This document shows, piece by piece, positions 1 to 6,285 of a stretch of DNA of 7,837 bases. The DNA comes from Geobacter sp. UBA1603. GTDB lineage: Bacteria > Desulfobacterota > Desulfuromonadia > Geobacterales > Pseudopelobacteraceae. Under the pieces are notes generated by a model. It ran no database searches and had not been told where the DNA came from. It saw only the letters and a program-made list of their open reading frames with translations. The first letter of the stretch is position 1. Every line of letters begins with the position of its first letter. The position numbers and the translations under genes are program-made. The stretch is taken from NCBI GenBank assembly GCA_002322035.1, contig DCNF01000034.1:3268-11104 (forward strand). Direction: 5' to 3'.

Positions 1-923
1 TCATAGCCGGGAGCTATGTCGGTCACAAGCGGCCCGAGAACATAAAACGGCGCCCCGTGGCACAGCCGTTTCTGCAGCTGGATGTTGGTCTGGATCTGGT
101 TCAGGGGCACATGCCCCGGCCCCTCGATCATAACCTGCACGCCCGCCGCCTGGGCTCGCTGGGTCAGTTCTCCCAGGCGAATTAGCTCGTGAATCTGCGC
201 CCGGTCAGTGGCATCAGCCAAACAACCGGGGCGGAACCCGTCGCCCAGCGAAAGGGTCATGTCATATTCCCGCGTGATTTCCAAAAGCTTGTCGAAATGT
301 TCGAAAAGCGGGTTCTCACGGTTGTTGTACTTCATCCACTCGATCGTGAAGGCACCGCCGCGGGAGACCACATCCATGATCCTTCCTTCGTTTTTCATCC
401 GCTCAACAGTACCCAGAGTCACCCCGCAGTGCACGGTGATAAAGTCGACTCCGTCTTCGGCGTGCTTGATAATCCCGGCAAAAATATCATCGACGGTCAT
501 GTCAACAATCGCCTTTTTCCTGATCCGCACCGCATCAAGAGCGGCCTGATAAAGCGGCACACTGCCGATGCAAGCGCTGGTTTCAGCCACCACAGCCCGG
601 CGGATTTCATCCACGGGCCCTCCGGTGGAGAGGTCCATGATCGCATCGGCACCGTATTTAACCGCAATCCGGGCTTTTTCCAGCTCTTTCTGAATATCGG
701 TGTCATCCGATGATGAACCGATGTTGGCATTGACCTTGGTCCGCAGTCCGGTCCCGACCGCCAGTGGGATTCCGTTAGGGTGCTTGAGATTGTTGTGACA
801 GATGACAATCGTGCCTGCGGCCAGGCCGGTGCGGATAAACTCCGGGGAGACCCCCTCGGCAACAGCGGCCAGCTTCATCTTTTCGGTAATCACGCCCCGG
901 CGGGCGTATTCAAGCTGGGTCAT
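1..923 (-). CDS. thiC: Phosphomethylpyrimidine synthase ThiC (3' end cut by window edge)
   Basis: ThiC is a radical-SAM [4Fe-4S] enzyme that rearranges the purine intermediate AIR into 4-amino-5-hydroxymethyl-2-methylpyrimidine phosphate (HMP-P) in the cytoplasm. The window holds the first 307 codons with no interruption. The N-terminus starts MTQLEYARRG and contains ICHNNLKH (41-48), KVNANIGSS (63-71), GADAIMDLSTGG (91-102), SLGDGFRPG (225-233), and EGPGHVPLNQ (267-276), ending in TDIAPGY at the edge. These are signature ThiC segments. The start matches the short form of about 430 residues that lacks the N-terminal extension of plant and enterobacterial proteins, so roughly 120 residues are missing, including the C-terminal CX2CX4C cluster motif. 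The ATG at 921-923 is preceded by AGGAGT (929-934) at 5 nt. It lies 48 nt downstream of thiED and is most likely co-transcribed under the TPP riboswitch. Confidence 0.97.
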   Translation of the reverse strand, partial: MTQLEYARRGVITEKMKLAAVAEGVSPEFIRTGLAAGTIVICHNNLKHPNGIPLAVGTGLRTKVNANIGSSSDDTDIQKELEKARIAVKYGADAIMDLSTGGPVDEIRRAVVAETSACIGSVPLYQAALDAVRIRKKAIVDMTVDDIFAGIIKHAEDGVDFITVHCGVTLGTVERMKNEGRIMDVVSRGGAFTIEWMKYNNRENPLFEHFDKLLEITREYDMTLSLGDGFRPGCLADATDRAQIHELIRLGELTQRAQAAGVQVMIEGPGHVPLNQIQTNIQLQKRLCHGAPFYVLGPLVTDIAPGY

Positions 924-971
924 GGATGACTCCTGTCTGGATTTCATGCTGGCTGCCACACAACGCAACCG

Positions 972-2444
972 TCACGCAGGACGGCATTCGAAGGCAGCGG
1001 ACCAGTGGTTGACCGGGCCATGCCCCCGGCCGAGCGGCCGTGACAGCCTGATGGCTGTGGTGACAAACTGCTTGGCCCGCTCAACAGCCGCCTTGAGCGG
1101 CTCCCCCTGGGCCAGGAAGGCCGATAGAGCCGAAGCATAGGTGCAGCCGGTTCCGTGGGTATTGCTGGAAAAAATCCGCTCCGCTCTGAAATGACGGCAT
1201 TCTGTCCCGTCATACAATATATCGGTCGATTCGCGGCCGGTCAGGTGGCCCCCTTTGAGCAGGACATTGGCGGCACCGAGGGAATACAGATCACGGGCGG
1301 CATCCTCCATGTCACTTTCGCTGCGGACCGGACGCCCCAGCAGACGCTCGGCCTCGGGAATATTCGGGGTCAGCAGATAGGCCAGAGGAATCAGCTGGTC
1401 TCGAACACATGCCAGCGAGTCACGGTCCATCAGCGACGCCCCCCCCTTGGCAACCATGACCGGGTCAACCACGAGCGGCAAAAGCATGCCCCGCTCGCCC
1501 AGACGTTCAGCCAAAGCGGAAATAATCGCCGGCGTGTGCAGCATACCGGTTTTGACCACATCAATCGGGATATCGCCCAGAACCGTTTCAAACTGTTCCA
1601 TAACAAACGTCGGGGGAACCCCGTGGATTGCCGAGACTCCCCGGGTATTCTGGGCGGTCAGCGCCGTAACCACACTAGCAGCATACCCGCCGAGCAGAGT
1701 GATGGTCTTGATGTCGGCCTGTATGCCGGCACCACCCCCGGAATCACTGCCGGCTACCGTCAGAACAGATCCTCGCGGATAGGGGCGTGTCCGGTTAAAG
1801 AGCAGTTTCAGTTCGGCAACAGCGATTTCGGGGCGGGGACTGGACAAAACCGACGAGATCACCGCTACCGCATCGGCACCGGCATCAATCACCCGGCAGG
1901 CGTTGCCGGTAGTGATGCCTCCGATCGCCACAACCGGTATCTGTATCCTTCCGCGCAGTTCTGCCAGACCCGCTGTTCCGGCAATCCGGGTCACCGTCTT
2001 GCTTTCGCTCGGATACATGGCGCCGAAACCGATATAGTCGGCCCCCTCGTCCTGGGCCCGCAACGCCTCTTCCAGATTGTGGGTCGATATGCCGATGATC
2101 CGCCCCGGGCCGAGCAGGCGGCGTGCCTCGGCAACGGTACCGTCGTCCTGGCCAAGGTGAACACCGTCGGCATCCAGGTCACAGGCAAGCTGCAGATCGT
2201 CATTGACAATGAAAACAACGCCGAACGAACGACAGAGCTTCTGCAGTTCACGCCCCTCGCTGCGGCAGAGATCGTGCGATTTGTCCTTGGCCCGGTACTG
2301 GAGAACAGACACGCCTCCCTTGAAGGCGCGGGTGACCCGTTCTGTCAGGCTGTCACCCTGGTCGGTGATCAGGTAGACCCCCGCCAGCGGCGGAGTCTTT
2401 GCGGTACCGGTTACAATCAGGCGCAACTGTCTGCTGTCACTCAT
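972..2444 (-). CDS. thiED: Bifunctional thiamine-phosphate synthase / HMP(-P) kinase, ThiE-ThiD fusion
   Basis: This 490-residue protein fuses two cytoplasmic thiamine enzymes. Residues about 20-215 are ThiE, which joins HMP-PP and thiazole phosphate to thiamine phosphate: QYRAKDK (49-55), NDD (81-83), DGVHLGQDD (93-101), GADYIGFGAMYPSESK (134-149), VVAIGGIT (171-178) and the phosphate-binding end DAVAVISSV (191-199). Residues about 225-480 are ThiD, which phosphorylates HMP and HMP-P: VLTVAGSDSGGGAGIQADIK (227-246), VVDPVMVAKGG (325-335), LLTPNIPEAERLLG (357-370), LLKGGHLTG (395-403) and the anion-hole THGTGCT (429-435). Both halves carry the motifs expected of active enzymes. The order is ThiE first, ThiD second. 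The start is the ATG at 2442-2444, chosen because a strong GAGGAG lies 7 nt upstream and everything beyond it is riboswitch. thiC follows on the same strand. Confidence 0.96.
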   Translation of the reverse strand: MSDSRQLRLIVTGTAKTPPLAGVYLITDQGDSLTERVTRAFKGGVSVLQYRAKDKSHDLCRSEGRELQKLCRSFGVVFIVNDDLQLACDLDADGVHLGQDDGTVAEARRLLGPGRIIGISTHNLEEALRAQDEGADYIGFGAMYPSESKTVTRIAGTAGLAELRGRIQIPVVAIGGITTGNACRVIDAGADAVAVISSVLSSPRPEIAVAELKLLFNRTRPYPRGSVLTVAGSDSGGGAGIQADIKTITLLGGYAASVVTALTAQNTRGVSAIHGVPPTFVMEQFETVLGDIPIDVVKTGMLHTPAIISALAERLGERGMLLPLVVDPVMVAKGGASLMDRDSLACVRDQLIPLAYLLTPNIPEAERLLGRPVRSESDMEDAARDLYSLGAANVLLKGGHLTGRESTDILYDGTECRHFRAERIFSSNTHGTGCTYASALSAFLAQGEPLKAAVERAKQFVTTAIRLSRPLGRGHGPVNHWSAAFECRPA

Positions 2445-2451
2445 CGGACGA

Positions 2452-2457
2452 CTCCTC
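2452..2457 (-). promoter_or_regulatory. Ribosome binding site of thiED (decides the start)
   Basis: GAGGAG on the minus strand, 7 nt upstream of the ATG at 2442-2444. It lies just beyond the T-tract of the leader terminator. Its position fixes the thiED start and argues against the longer open frame that continues upstream to about 2579, because that extension would translate the terminator hairpin and part of the riboswitch aptamer. Confidence 0.85.
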
Positions 2458-2465
2458 GCACAAAC

Positions 2466-2489
2466 AAAAAAAGCCGCTCTGAAAGCGGC
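2466..2489 (-). terminator. Intrinsic terminator in the thi leader (riboswitch expression platform)
   Basis: On the minus strand GCCGCT (2489-2484), loop TTCAG, AGCGGC (2478-2473) make a perfect 6-bp GC-rich stem, followed directly by seven T (2472-2466). This is a classic Rho-independent terminator. It sits between the TPP aptamer and the thiED ribosome binding site, where it would stop transcription before the coding region. Its left arm is shared with the antiterminator pairing described separately. Confidence 0.9.
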
Positions 2490-2521
2490 CGGCACAGATA
2501 CCGACAGGCAACGCCGCTTTC
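2481..2521 (-). promoter_or_regulatory. Antiterminator pairing of the thi leader
   Basis: GAAAGCGGC (minus strand, 2521-2513), at the 3' edge of the aptamer, is a perfect 9-nt complement of GCCGCTTTC (2489-2481), the left arm plus loop of the terminator. The two structures cannot form together. The same GAAAGCGGC segment also supplies the 3' arm of aptamer helix P1. TPP binding, which stabilises P1, would therefore free the terminator arm and stop transcription, while the ligand-free RNA would form the antiterminator. The base pairing is visible in the sequence; the switching behaviour is inferred from the known mechanism of termination-type TPP riboswitches. Confidence 0.75.
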
Positions 2522-2608
2522 CTCCGCCGGAATTACCCGGATCAGGTTCATGGGGTCTGATGCGCGTCGGCGCAGTCACTCTCAGTCCTTGCGGACTCCC
2601 CCAGGGCC
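2513..2608 (-). ncRNA. TPP riboswitch aptamer (THI element)
   Basis: The minus-strand leader has the conserved THI-box blocks in order: GGGGG (2602-2598); P3 as GTCC, a GCAA tetraloop and GGAC (2596-2585); CTGAGA (2585-2580); ACCCC (2556-2552), whose CCCC pairs with GGGG (2602-2599) as P2; ACCTGATCCGGGTAAT (2547-2532); and CCGGCGGAGGAAAG (2530-2517). P1 is probably GCCCT (2607-2603) with AGCGGC (2518-2513), leaving one bulged C. An optional P3a hairpin, TGCGC-CGAC-GCGCA, lies between CTGAGA and ACCCC. It binds thiamine pyrophosphate and controls thiED and probably thiC in cis through the terminator just downstream. Confidence 0.96.
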
Positions 2609-2621
2609 GTTCGTGGAAGGT

Positions 2622-2650
2622 ACCCTACTGTAAATCAGGTCTGCTGTCAA
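2622..2650 (-). promoter_or_regulatory. Sigma-70-type promoter of the thiED-thiC unit
   Basis: On the minus strand a consensus -35 TTGACA (2650-2645) is followed by a 17-nt spacer and TAGGGT (2627-2622) as a weak -10 with 3 of 6 consensus bases. Transcription would start near 2615, a few bases before the aptamer begins, which is where a riboswitch promoter is expected. The -35 and spacer are ideal; the -10 is poor. Confidence 0.65.
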
Positions 2651-2686
2651 CGGATATGAACTCCCGCCACAAACGACGTGACAGGC

Positions 2687-2716
2687 TTTACAGAACCGGC
2701 GGCGGCATGCTAAAAG
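2687..2716 (+). promoter_or_regulatory. Candidate promoter of the alr-selD-ASKHA-purH unit
   Basis: TTTACA (2687-2692, 5 of 6 consensus), an 18-nt spacer and TAAAAG (2711-2716, 4 of 6), with TG at 2708-2709 giving an extended -10 arrangement. It would start transcription near 2723 and leave a leader of about 60 nt before alr. It lies back to back with the thi promoter, the two -35 boxes being 36 bp apart. It is a pattern match only; no other convincing promoter is visible in 2651-2783. Confidence 0.4.
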
Positions 2717-2752
2717 GATATTCTGGTTTCACACTACCAACTACCCTCAGAA

Positions 2753-2770
2753 CTGTGGCTATGGCCACGG
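2753..2770 (+). other. Small hairpin in the alr leader
   Basis: CTGTGGC (2753-2759), loop TATG, GCCACGG (2764-2770) form a 7-bp stem with one G-T wobble. It ends directly before the only weak ribosome-binding-like stretch of alr (GACAGG, 2771-2776) and 13 nt before the GTG start. No T-tract follows, so it is not a terminator. It might modulate initiation at alr, or be chance. Confidence 0.3.
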
Positions 2771-2783
2771 GACAGGCAGCAGC

Positions 2784-3923
2784 GTGGTTCTTCCAGACAG
2801 CCGGCCGACCTATGCAGAAATCGACCTGGCAGCCTTACGACACAACTTCGGCATCATCCGCTCCACGGTCAAGACCGGGACGGAGATTCTGGCCGTCGTC
2901 AAGGCCGACGCCTACGGACACGGTTTCATGGATGTAAGCCGCGAACTTGAAATGCTCGGTGTCGATGCTTTCGGGGTCGCTTTTCTGGCGGAAGGCATTC
3001 AGCTCCGCAAAAGCGGTATCGACAGAACGATTCTGCTCTTGGGCGGCATCTATCCCGGCCAGGAACGCAAGTGCATCGGCTTTAACCTCTCCACCACTAT
3101 TTTTTCGATTGAACAGGCCCGCGACCTGAACCGTGAGGCGGGCCGATTGTTCCGCAAAGCCCGGATTCATTTAAAAATCGACACCGGCATGGGGCGGCTT
3201 GGTATCCCCTGCGACCAGTCCGCTGCCGTCATCAACGAGCTGCGATCACTGCCAAACATCGAGCTTGAAGGGGTCATCTCCCACTTTGCCAGCGCTGACG
3301 AGCTGGATCCGGACGGGTGCGAATTTACCCGGATGCAGATCGAGCGGTTCGAAAAGGTTCTCGGCGATGTCCGGGCGGCAGGCTTTACCCCACGCTATGT
3401 CCACATCGCCAACAGCGCAGCAACCATGACCGGAGCCATGCCCGGCTGCAACCTGGTGCGCCCCGGCATTGCCCTCTACGGATCACTCCCTTCGTCCGAT
3501 TTTGCCGGCCAGCTCGACCTGGCACCGGTCATGACCCTGAAAAGCAGGATTGCCATGATAAAGCGCATCGAGCCGGGCGCAACCATAAGCTACGGCCGCC
3601 GTTTCACCGCCGGAAAGCAGACACAGGTCGCCAGCGTACCGGTCGGGTATGCCGACGGCTATCCGCGGGCGTTGACTAACCGCGGCCAGGCCCTGATCAG
3701 AGGACGGCGGGCACCGGTTGCCGGCACGGTCTGCATGGACTGGATCATGCTTGATGTGACCGACATCCCCGATGCAGCGGTCGGCGACGAAGTCACCCTC
3801 CTGGGCGCCGACTCCCGGGGCAACCGGGTCGGTGCCGAGGAACTGGCCGGATGGGCCGGCACAATCCCCTACGAAATTTTCTGCGGAATCAGCAAACGAG
3901 TACCACGGGTCTATCTGCCATGA
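2784..3923 (+). CDS. alr: Alanine racemase
   Basis: A PLP-dependent cytoplasmic enzyme that interconverts L- and D-alanine, supplying D-Ala for peptidoglycan. The 379 residues are the normal length. The N-terminal TIM-barrel part has [15 protein letters not shown] (7-21), the PLP-binding lysine K40 in [10 protein letters not shown] with Y44, [12 protein letters not shown] (129-140; K131 is the usually carbamylated position, R138 contacts PLP), ISHF (165-168), HIANSAAT (207-214) and VRPGIALYG (225-233). The C-terminal beta domain carries the second catalytic base Y270 in [18 protein letters not shown] (285-295) and [12 protein letters not shown] (314-325). The start is a GTG; it puts the conserved N-terminus at the usual place and there is no better ATG in frame. 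The ribosome binding site is weak (GACAGG). It is first in a coupled plus-strand unit, and its TGA overlaps the selD ATG. Confidence 0.97.
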   Translation: MVLPDSRPTYAEIDLAALRHNFGIIRSTVKTGTEILAVVKADAYGHGFMDVSRELEMLGVDAFGVAFLAEGIQLRKSGIDRTILLLGGIYPGQERKCIGFNLSTTIFSIEQARDLNREAGRLFRKARIHLKIDTGMGRLGIPCDQSAAVINELRSLPNIELEGVISHFASADELDPDGCEFTRMQIERFEKVLGDVRAAGFTPRYVHIANSAATMTGAMPGCNLVRPGIALYGSLPSSDFAGQLDLAPVMTLKSRIAMIKRIEPGATISYGRRFTAGKQTQVASVPVGYADGYPRALTNRGQALIRGRRAPVAGTVCMDWIMLDVTDIPDAAVGDEVTLLGADSRGNRVGAEELAGWAGTIPYEIFCGISKRVPRVYLP

Positions 3924-4948
3924 TCAAACTGACACATCTGGTGCAGGCCGCCGGTTGAGCCGCCAAACTGGGCCCGGAGGGCCTGGCGACGGCCCTGGAA
4001 GGGCTGTGCACATCCCGCGACCCGGACCTCTTGGTCGGGCCGGAAACTTCAGACGATGCCGGCGTGTATCGGATTTCGGACTCATGCGCCCTGGTCGAAA
4101 CCTGCGATATCATCACCCCGCTGGTGGACGATCCGTTCACGTTTGGGCGTATCGCCGCCGCCAATGCGGTATCCGATGTCTACGCCATGGGGGGCCGGCC
4201 GGTCACCGCCATGAATCTGGCGTTCTTCCCCGCCTGTTCGCTTCCCGGGGAGATTCTGCGAGAAATCCTGGCCGGCGGCAAGAGTGTCCTTGACGAGACC
4301 GGCGTCTGCCTCGTCGGAGGACACACCGTCGAGGACAACGAGTTGAAATACGGGCTGTCAATCACCGGCCTGATCAACCCGGATTCGATAATCCGCAACT
4401 CGACCGCCCTGCCCGGTGACCTGCTGATACTGACCAAACCGCTCGGAACCGGCATCATCTCAACCGCACTCAAAGCGGAACTCGCCCCAGAAGAGGCCAT
4501 AGCCGAAGCGCTCGGCTGGATGACTACGCTGAATCGCGATACGGCCGAGCTGATGATCGAGTGCAGGGCCCACGCCTGCACCGATGTGACCGGTTTTGGC
4601 CTTATCGGTCACGCTGCTGAAATGGCCGGAGAAACGCTGTCAATCTCTCTTGAACTAACGGCAATACCACTCATGGGCGGTCTTACCGACCTACTAAACG
4701 CGGGACTGGTTCCGGCCGGCTGCTATCGCAACCGCGACTATTTTTCACCGCGCGTCAACCAGCCCTGTAACAACGCCGTAGACCTACTGTTGCCCCTGTA
4801 CGACCCGCAGACATCCGGCGGGCTGTTGATTGCCCTGGCTCCCGACGGTGCGAAACGCTTTCTGGAAACAGCCGAAAACAGGGGGCTTTTTGCCCGGCAG
4901 ATCGGTTCTGTAACTCCCCGCGAACAACATCTCGTCGAGATTTATTGA
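3920..4948 (+). CDS. selD: Selenide, water dikinase SelD, selenocysteine-containing
   Basis: SelD makes selenophosphate from selenide and ATP, the selenium donor for selenocysteine and selenouridine. Read from the ATG at 3920 with the in-frame TGA at codon 13 as selenocysteine, it is a normal-length protein of 342 residues. Sec13 and K16 in AAGUAAKLGP match the catalytic Cys17 and Lys20 of E. coli SelD. Further family segments are SDDAGVY (44-50), [19 protein letters not shown] (82-100), [42 protein letters not shown] and [11 protein letters not shown]. Homology begins upstream of the TGA and continues in the same frame after it, which rules out a simple stop. The ATG overlaps the alr stop (ATGA) and no clear ribosome binding site is seen, so translation is probably coupled to alr. 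The true stop TGA (4946-4948) overlaps the next gene. A conventional caller would start it near 4031 and lose the catalytic site. Confidence 0.97.
3956..3958 (+). other. Selenocysteine UGA codon of selD
   Basis: In-frame TGA as codon 13, flanked by GGT before and GCC GCC AAA after. It occupies the catalytic Cys/Sec site of the SelD family, three residues before the invariant lysine. A SECIS-like hairpin follows immediately. Confidence 0.93.
3961..3988 (+). promoter_or_regulatory. Bacterial SECIS element of selD
   Basis: Downstream of the UGA, CGCCA (3961-3965) pairs with TGGCG (3984-3988), and GGCCC (3971-3975) pairs with GGGCC (3979-3983). A 5-nt bulge AACTG lies on the 5' side, and the apical loop is GGA (3976-3978). 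The loop starts with G and lies 17 nt after the UGA, which agrees with the general form of bacterial SECIS elements bound by SelB. The pairing is seen directly; SelB recognition is inferred. Confidence 0.8.
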
Positions 4949-6222
4949 TGAGCGCCCTCGCACTTGCCTTTGACTTGGGAACAACCACCTTGGCGGCCTC
5001 GCTGGTTGATATCGGCGGTAGGACACGGATCGGGCTGGCCGGGTGCATGAACCCCCAGCGCAGCTTTGGGGCCGATGTGGTCTCCCGCCTTGAAGCCGCA
5101 GTCAACTCCGAGGAAGCACACCGGCAGATGTGTGGACTGATCAGGGCGGAGCTCCTCAACCTTGCCAGCCAGCTGCTGGAACAAAACCACTGCGGGTGGG
5201 ACCGGGTCGCCCGGGCAGCCCTGGCCGGCAACCCTGCCATGCAGCACATCCTCCTCGGCCTGCCGGTCCGCTCGCTGGCATTCCCGCCATTCCGCCCGCT
5301 GCATACCGGCGGCACCAGGCTTTCAACCACAGACCTGGGGTGGCCCGCTGCGATCCCGCTCTACCTGTTCCCGATGCCGGGCGGATTTGTCGGAGGTGAC
5401 ACGGTAGCCTTCCTGCACGGACAAACGGACGCGGCGCGCGCGCTGCCGGCCGGAGAAGCCGAGTCGGCACTCTATCTTGACATGGGCACCAATGGCGAAA
5501 TGGCCCTGGCCTCCGGCGACATAATCTGGGCCACTTCGGCGGCTGCCGGCCCTGCATTCGAGGGAGGCAACCTCTCCTGCGGGATGCCAGCACTGGATGG
5601 CGCAATCTGCCATGTTGCCTTTGAATCAGGCCGGGTAAAAACCCGTACGATCGGCACGACAGATCCTCGTGGACTCTGCGGATCAGCTGCGCTTCAGGCC
5701 ATGGCGCTGCTGATTGAGCATGGTGCCGTTGACCCGCGCGGACGCCTCAAAAACCGGCACGAGATTTCCTCACCCATTGGCGACCGCATCGCGGAGTACT
5801 CGGGAGAACCGGCTTTTATTCTGCACCGTGACGCCACCCGGACCCTGGCCCTGACCCAGGGGGATATCCGCCAGATCCAACTGGCCAAGGCAGCAATCCG
5901 GGCGGGGCTGGAGGTGCTTGCCGACCGGGCCCGTATACGTTTTGAAGCCATGCGGGACGTGGTTTTGACCGGTTCATTCGGCGCTGTTCTGCAGCCTGAA
6001 TGGCTTAAAACCATTGGAATTTTTGATGAGACCGTGATACACAACATTCGTTTTGTTTCCGAAGGGGCGCTGACCGGCGTGGAGCAGGCGCTCTACAGCC
6101 CAGACGACTACTCCCCGGTCGAGACCCTGGGGAGACGCTTTCGTGTTGTCCCTCTTTCCGGCACACCCCGTTTCGAAGAAGCATTCATACGCAGCATTGA
6201 CTTTCCCCAGTCCGATACGTAA
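4948..6222 (+). CDS. ASKHA-domain ATPase related to corrinoid-reactivating RACE/RACo proteins, no ferredoxin domain
   Basis: A 424-residue protein with the ATP-dependent part of RACE proteins, which use ATP to drive reductive reactivation of corrinoid enzymes. Seen in order: phosphate-1 motif FDLGTTT (8-14); GCMNPQRSFGADVVSR (32-47); GNPAMQHILLGL (94-105); GGFVGGDTVAF (145-155); phosphate-2 motif YLDMGTNGEMAL (176-187); SAAAGPAFEGG (197-207); LCGSA (243-247); TQGDIRQIQLAKAAIRAG (303-320); and the adenosine-type motif VLTGSFG (339-345). The family usually begins with a plant-type [2Fe-2S] domain and a linker; this protein starts directly at the linker/ASKHA part and has no N-terminal cysteine cluster. 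The ATG at 4948 overlaps the selD TGA by one base; TTG at 4945 is an alternative. Its partner is unknown. A link to corrinoid methyltransferases such as methionine synthase is an inference from the family, not from this sequence. Confidence 0.85.
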   Translation: MSALALAFDLGTTTLAASLVDIGGRTRIGLAGCMNPQRSFGADVVSRLEAAVNSEEAHRQMCGLIRAELLNLASQLLEQNHCGWDRVARAALAGNPAMQHILLGLPVRSLAFPPFRPLHTGGTRLSTTDLGWPAAIPLYLFPMPGGFVGGDTVAFLHGQTDAARALPAGEAESALYLDMGTNGEMALASGDIIWATSAAAGPAFEGGNLSCGMPALDGAICHVAFESGRVKTRTIGTTDPRGLCGSAALQAMALLIEHGAVDPRGRLKNRHEISSPIGDRIAEYSGEPAFILHRDATRTLALTQGDIRQIQLAKAAIRAGLEVLADRARIRFEAMRDVVLTGSFGAVLQPEWLKTIGIFDETVIHNIRFVSEGALTGVEQALYSPDDYSPVETLGRRFRVVPLSGTPRFEEAFIRSIDFPQSDT

Positions 6223-6268
6223 CGATCATCATGGAGGATCGGCACTCCCGATACCAGATACGATTAAG

Positions 6269-6274
6269 AAGGAG
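6269..6274 (+). promoter_or_regulatory. Ribosome binding site of purH
   Basis: AAGGAG, 11 nt upstream of the ATG at 6286. It is the clearest ribosome binding site in the plus-strand unit and shows that purH starts translation independently of the upstream genes. The remaining 6223-6268 spacer shows no terminator, so read-through from the ASKHA gene is likely. Confidence 0.7.
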
Positions 6275-6285
6275 CTGAACAGAGT

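Noticed and set aside
972..2579. Longer open frame for thiED, adding 45 residues at the N-terminus
   Set aside because: The extension is translated riboswitch and terminator sequence. The ATG at 2442-2444 has a strong ribosome binding site and puts ThiE at its expected N-terminus.
1155..2633. Plus-strand open frame of 492 codons
   Set aside because: It lies entirely opposite thiED and the riboswitch, has no recognisable domain, and is explained as a shadow of the GC-rich coding strand.
2560..2937. Plus-strand frame that includes ATG at 2707 and overlaps the start of alr
   Set aside because: It crosses the riboswitch region and the conserved alr N-terminus in another frame and shows no recognisable protein features.
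3956..3958. selD as a pseudogene with a nonsense mutation at codon 13
   Set aside because: The TGA is exactly at the catalytic Cys/Sec position, is followed by a SECIS-like hairpin, and the rest of the gene is intact.
4031..4948. selD starting at the ATG at 4031
   Set aside because: This start removes the catalytic Sec/Lys region. Homology continues upstream in the same frame through the TGA to the ATG at 3920.
4945..6222. TTG start for the ASKHA gene, one codon earlier
   Set aside because: The ATG at 4948 is adjacent, is the more usual start, and gives the normal stop/start overlap with selD. The TTG cannot be excluded.
6197..6225. Possible purH promoter, TTGACT with TAACGA at 17-nt spacing
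   Set aside because: The -35 is good but the -10 matches only two consensus bases and the -35 lies within the coding end of the ASKHA gene. Not enough to call.
6223..6241. CGATC...GATCG inverted repeat after the ASKHA stop codon
   Set aside because: Only 5 bp with a 9-nt loop and no T-tract, so not a terminator and easily chance.
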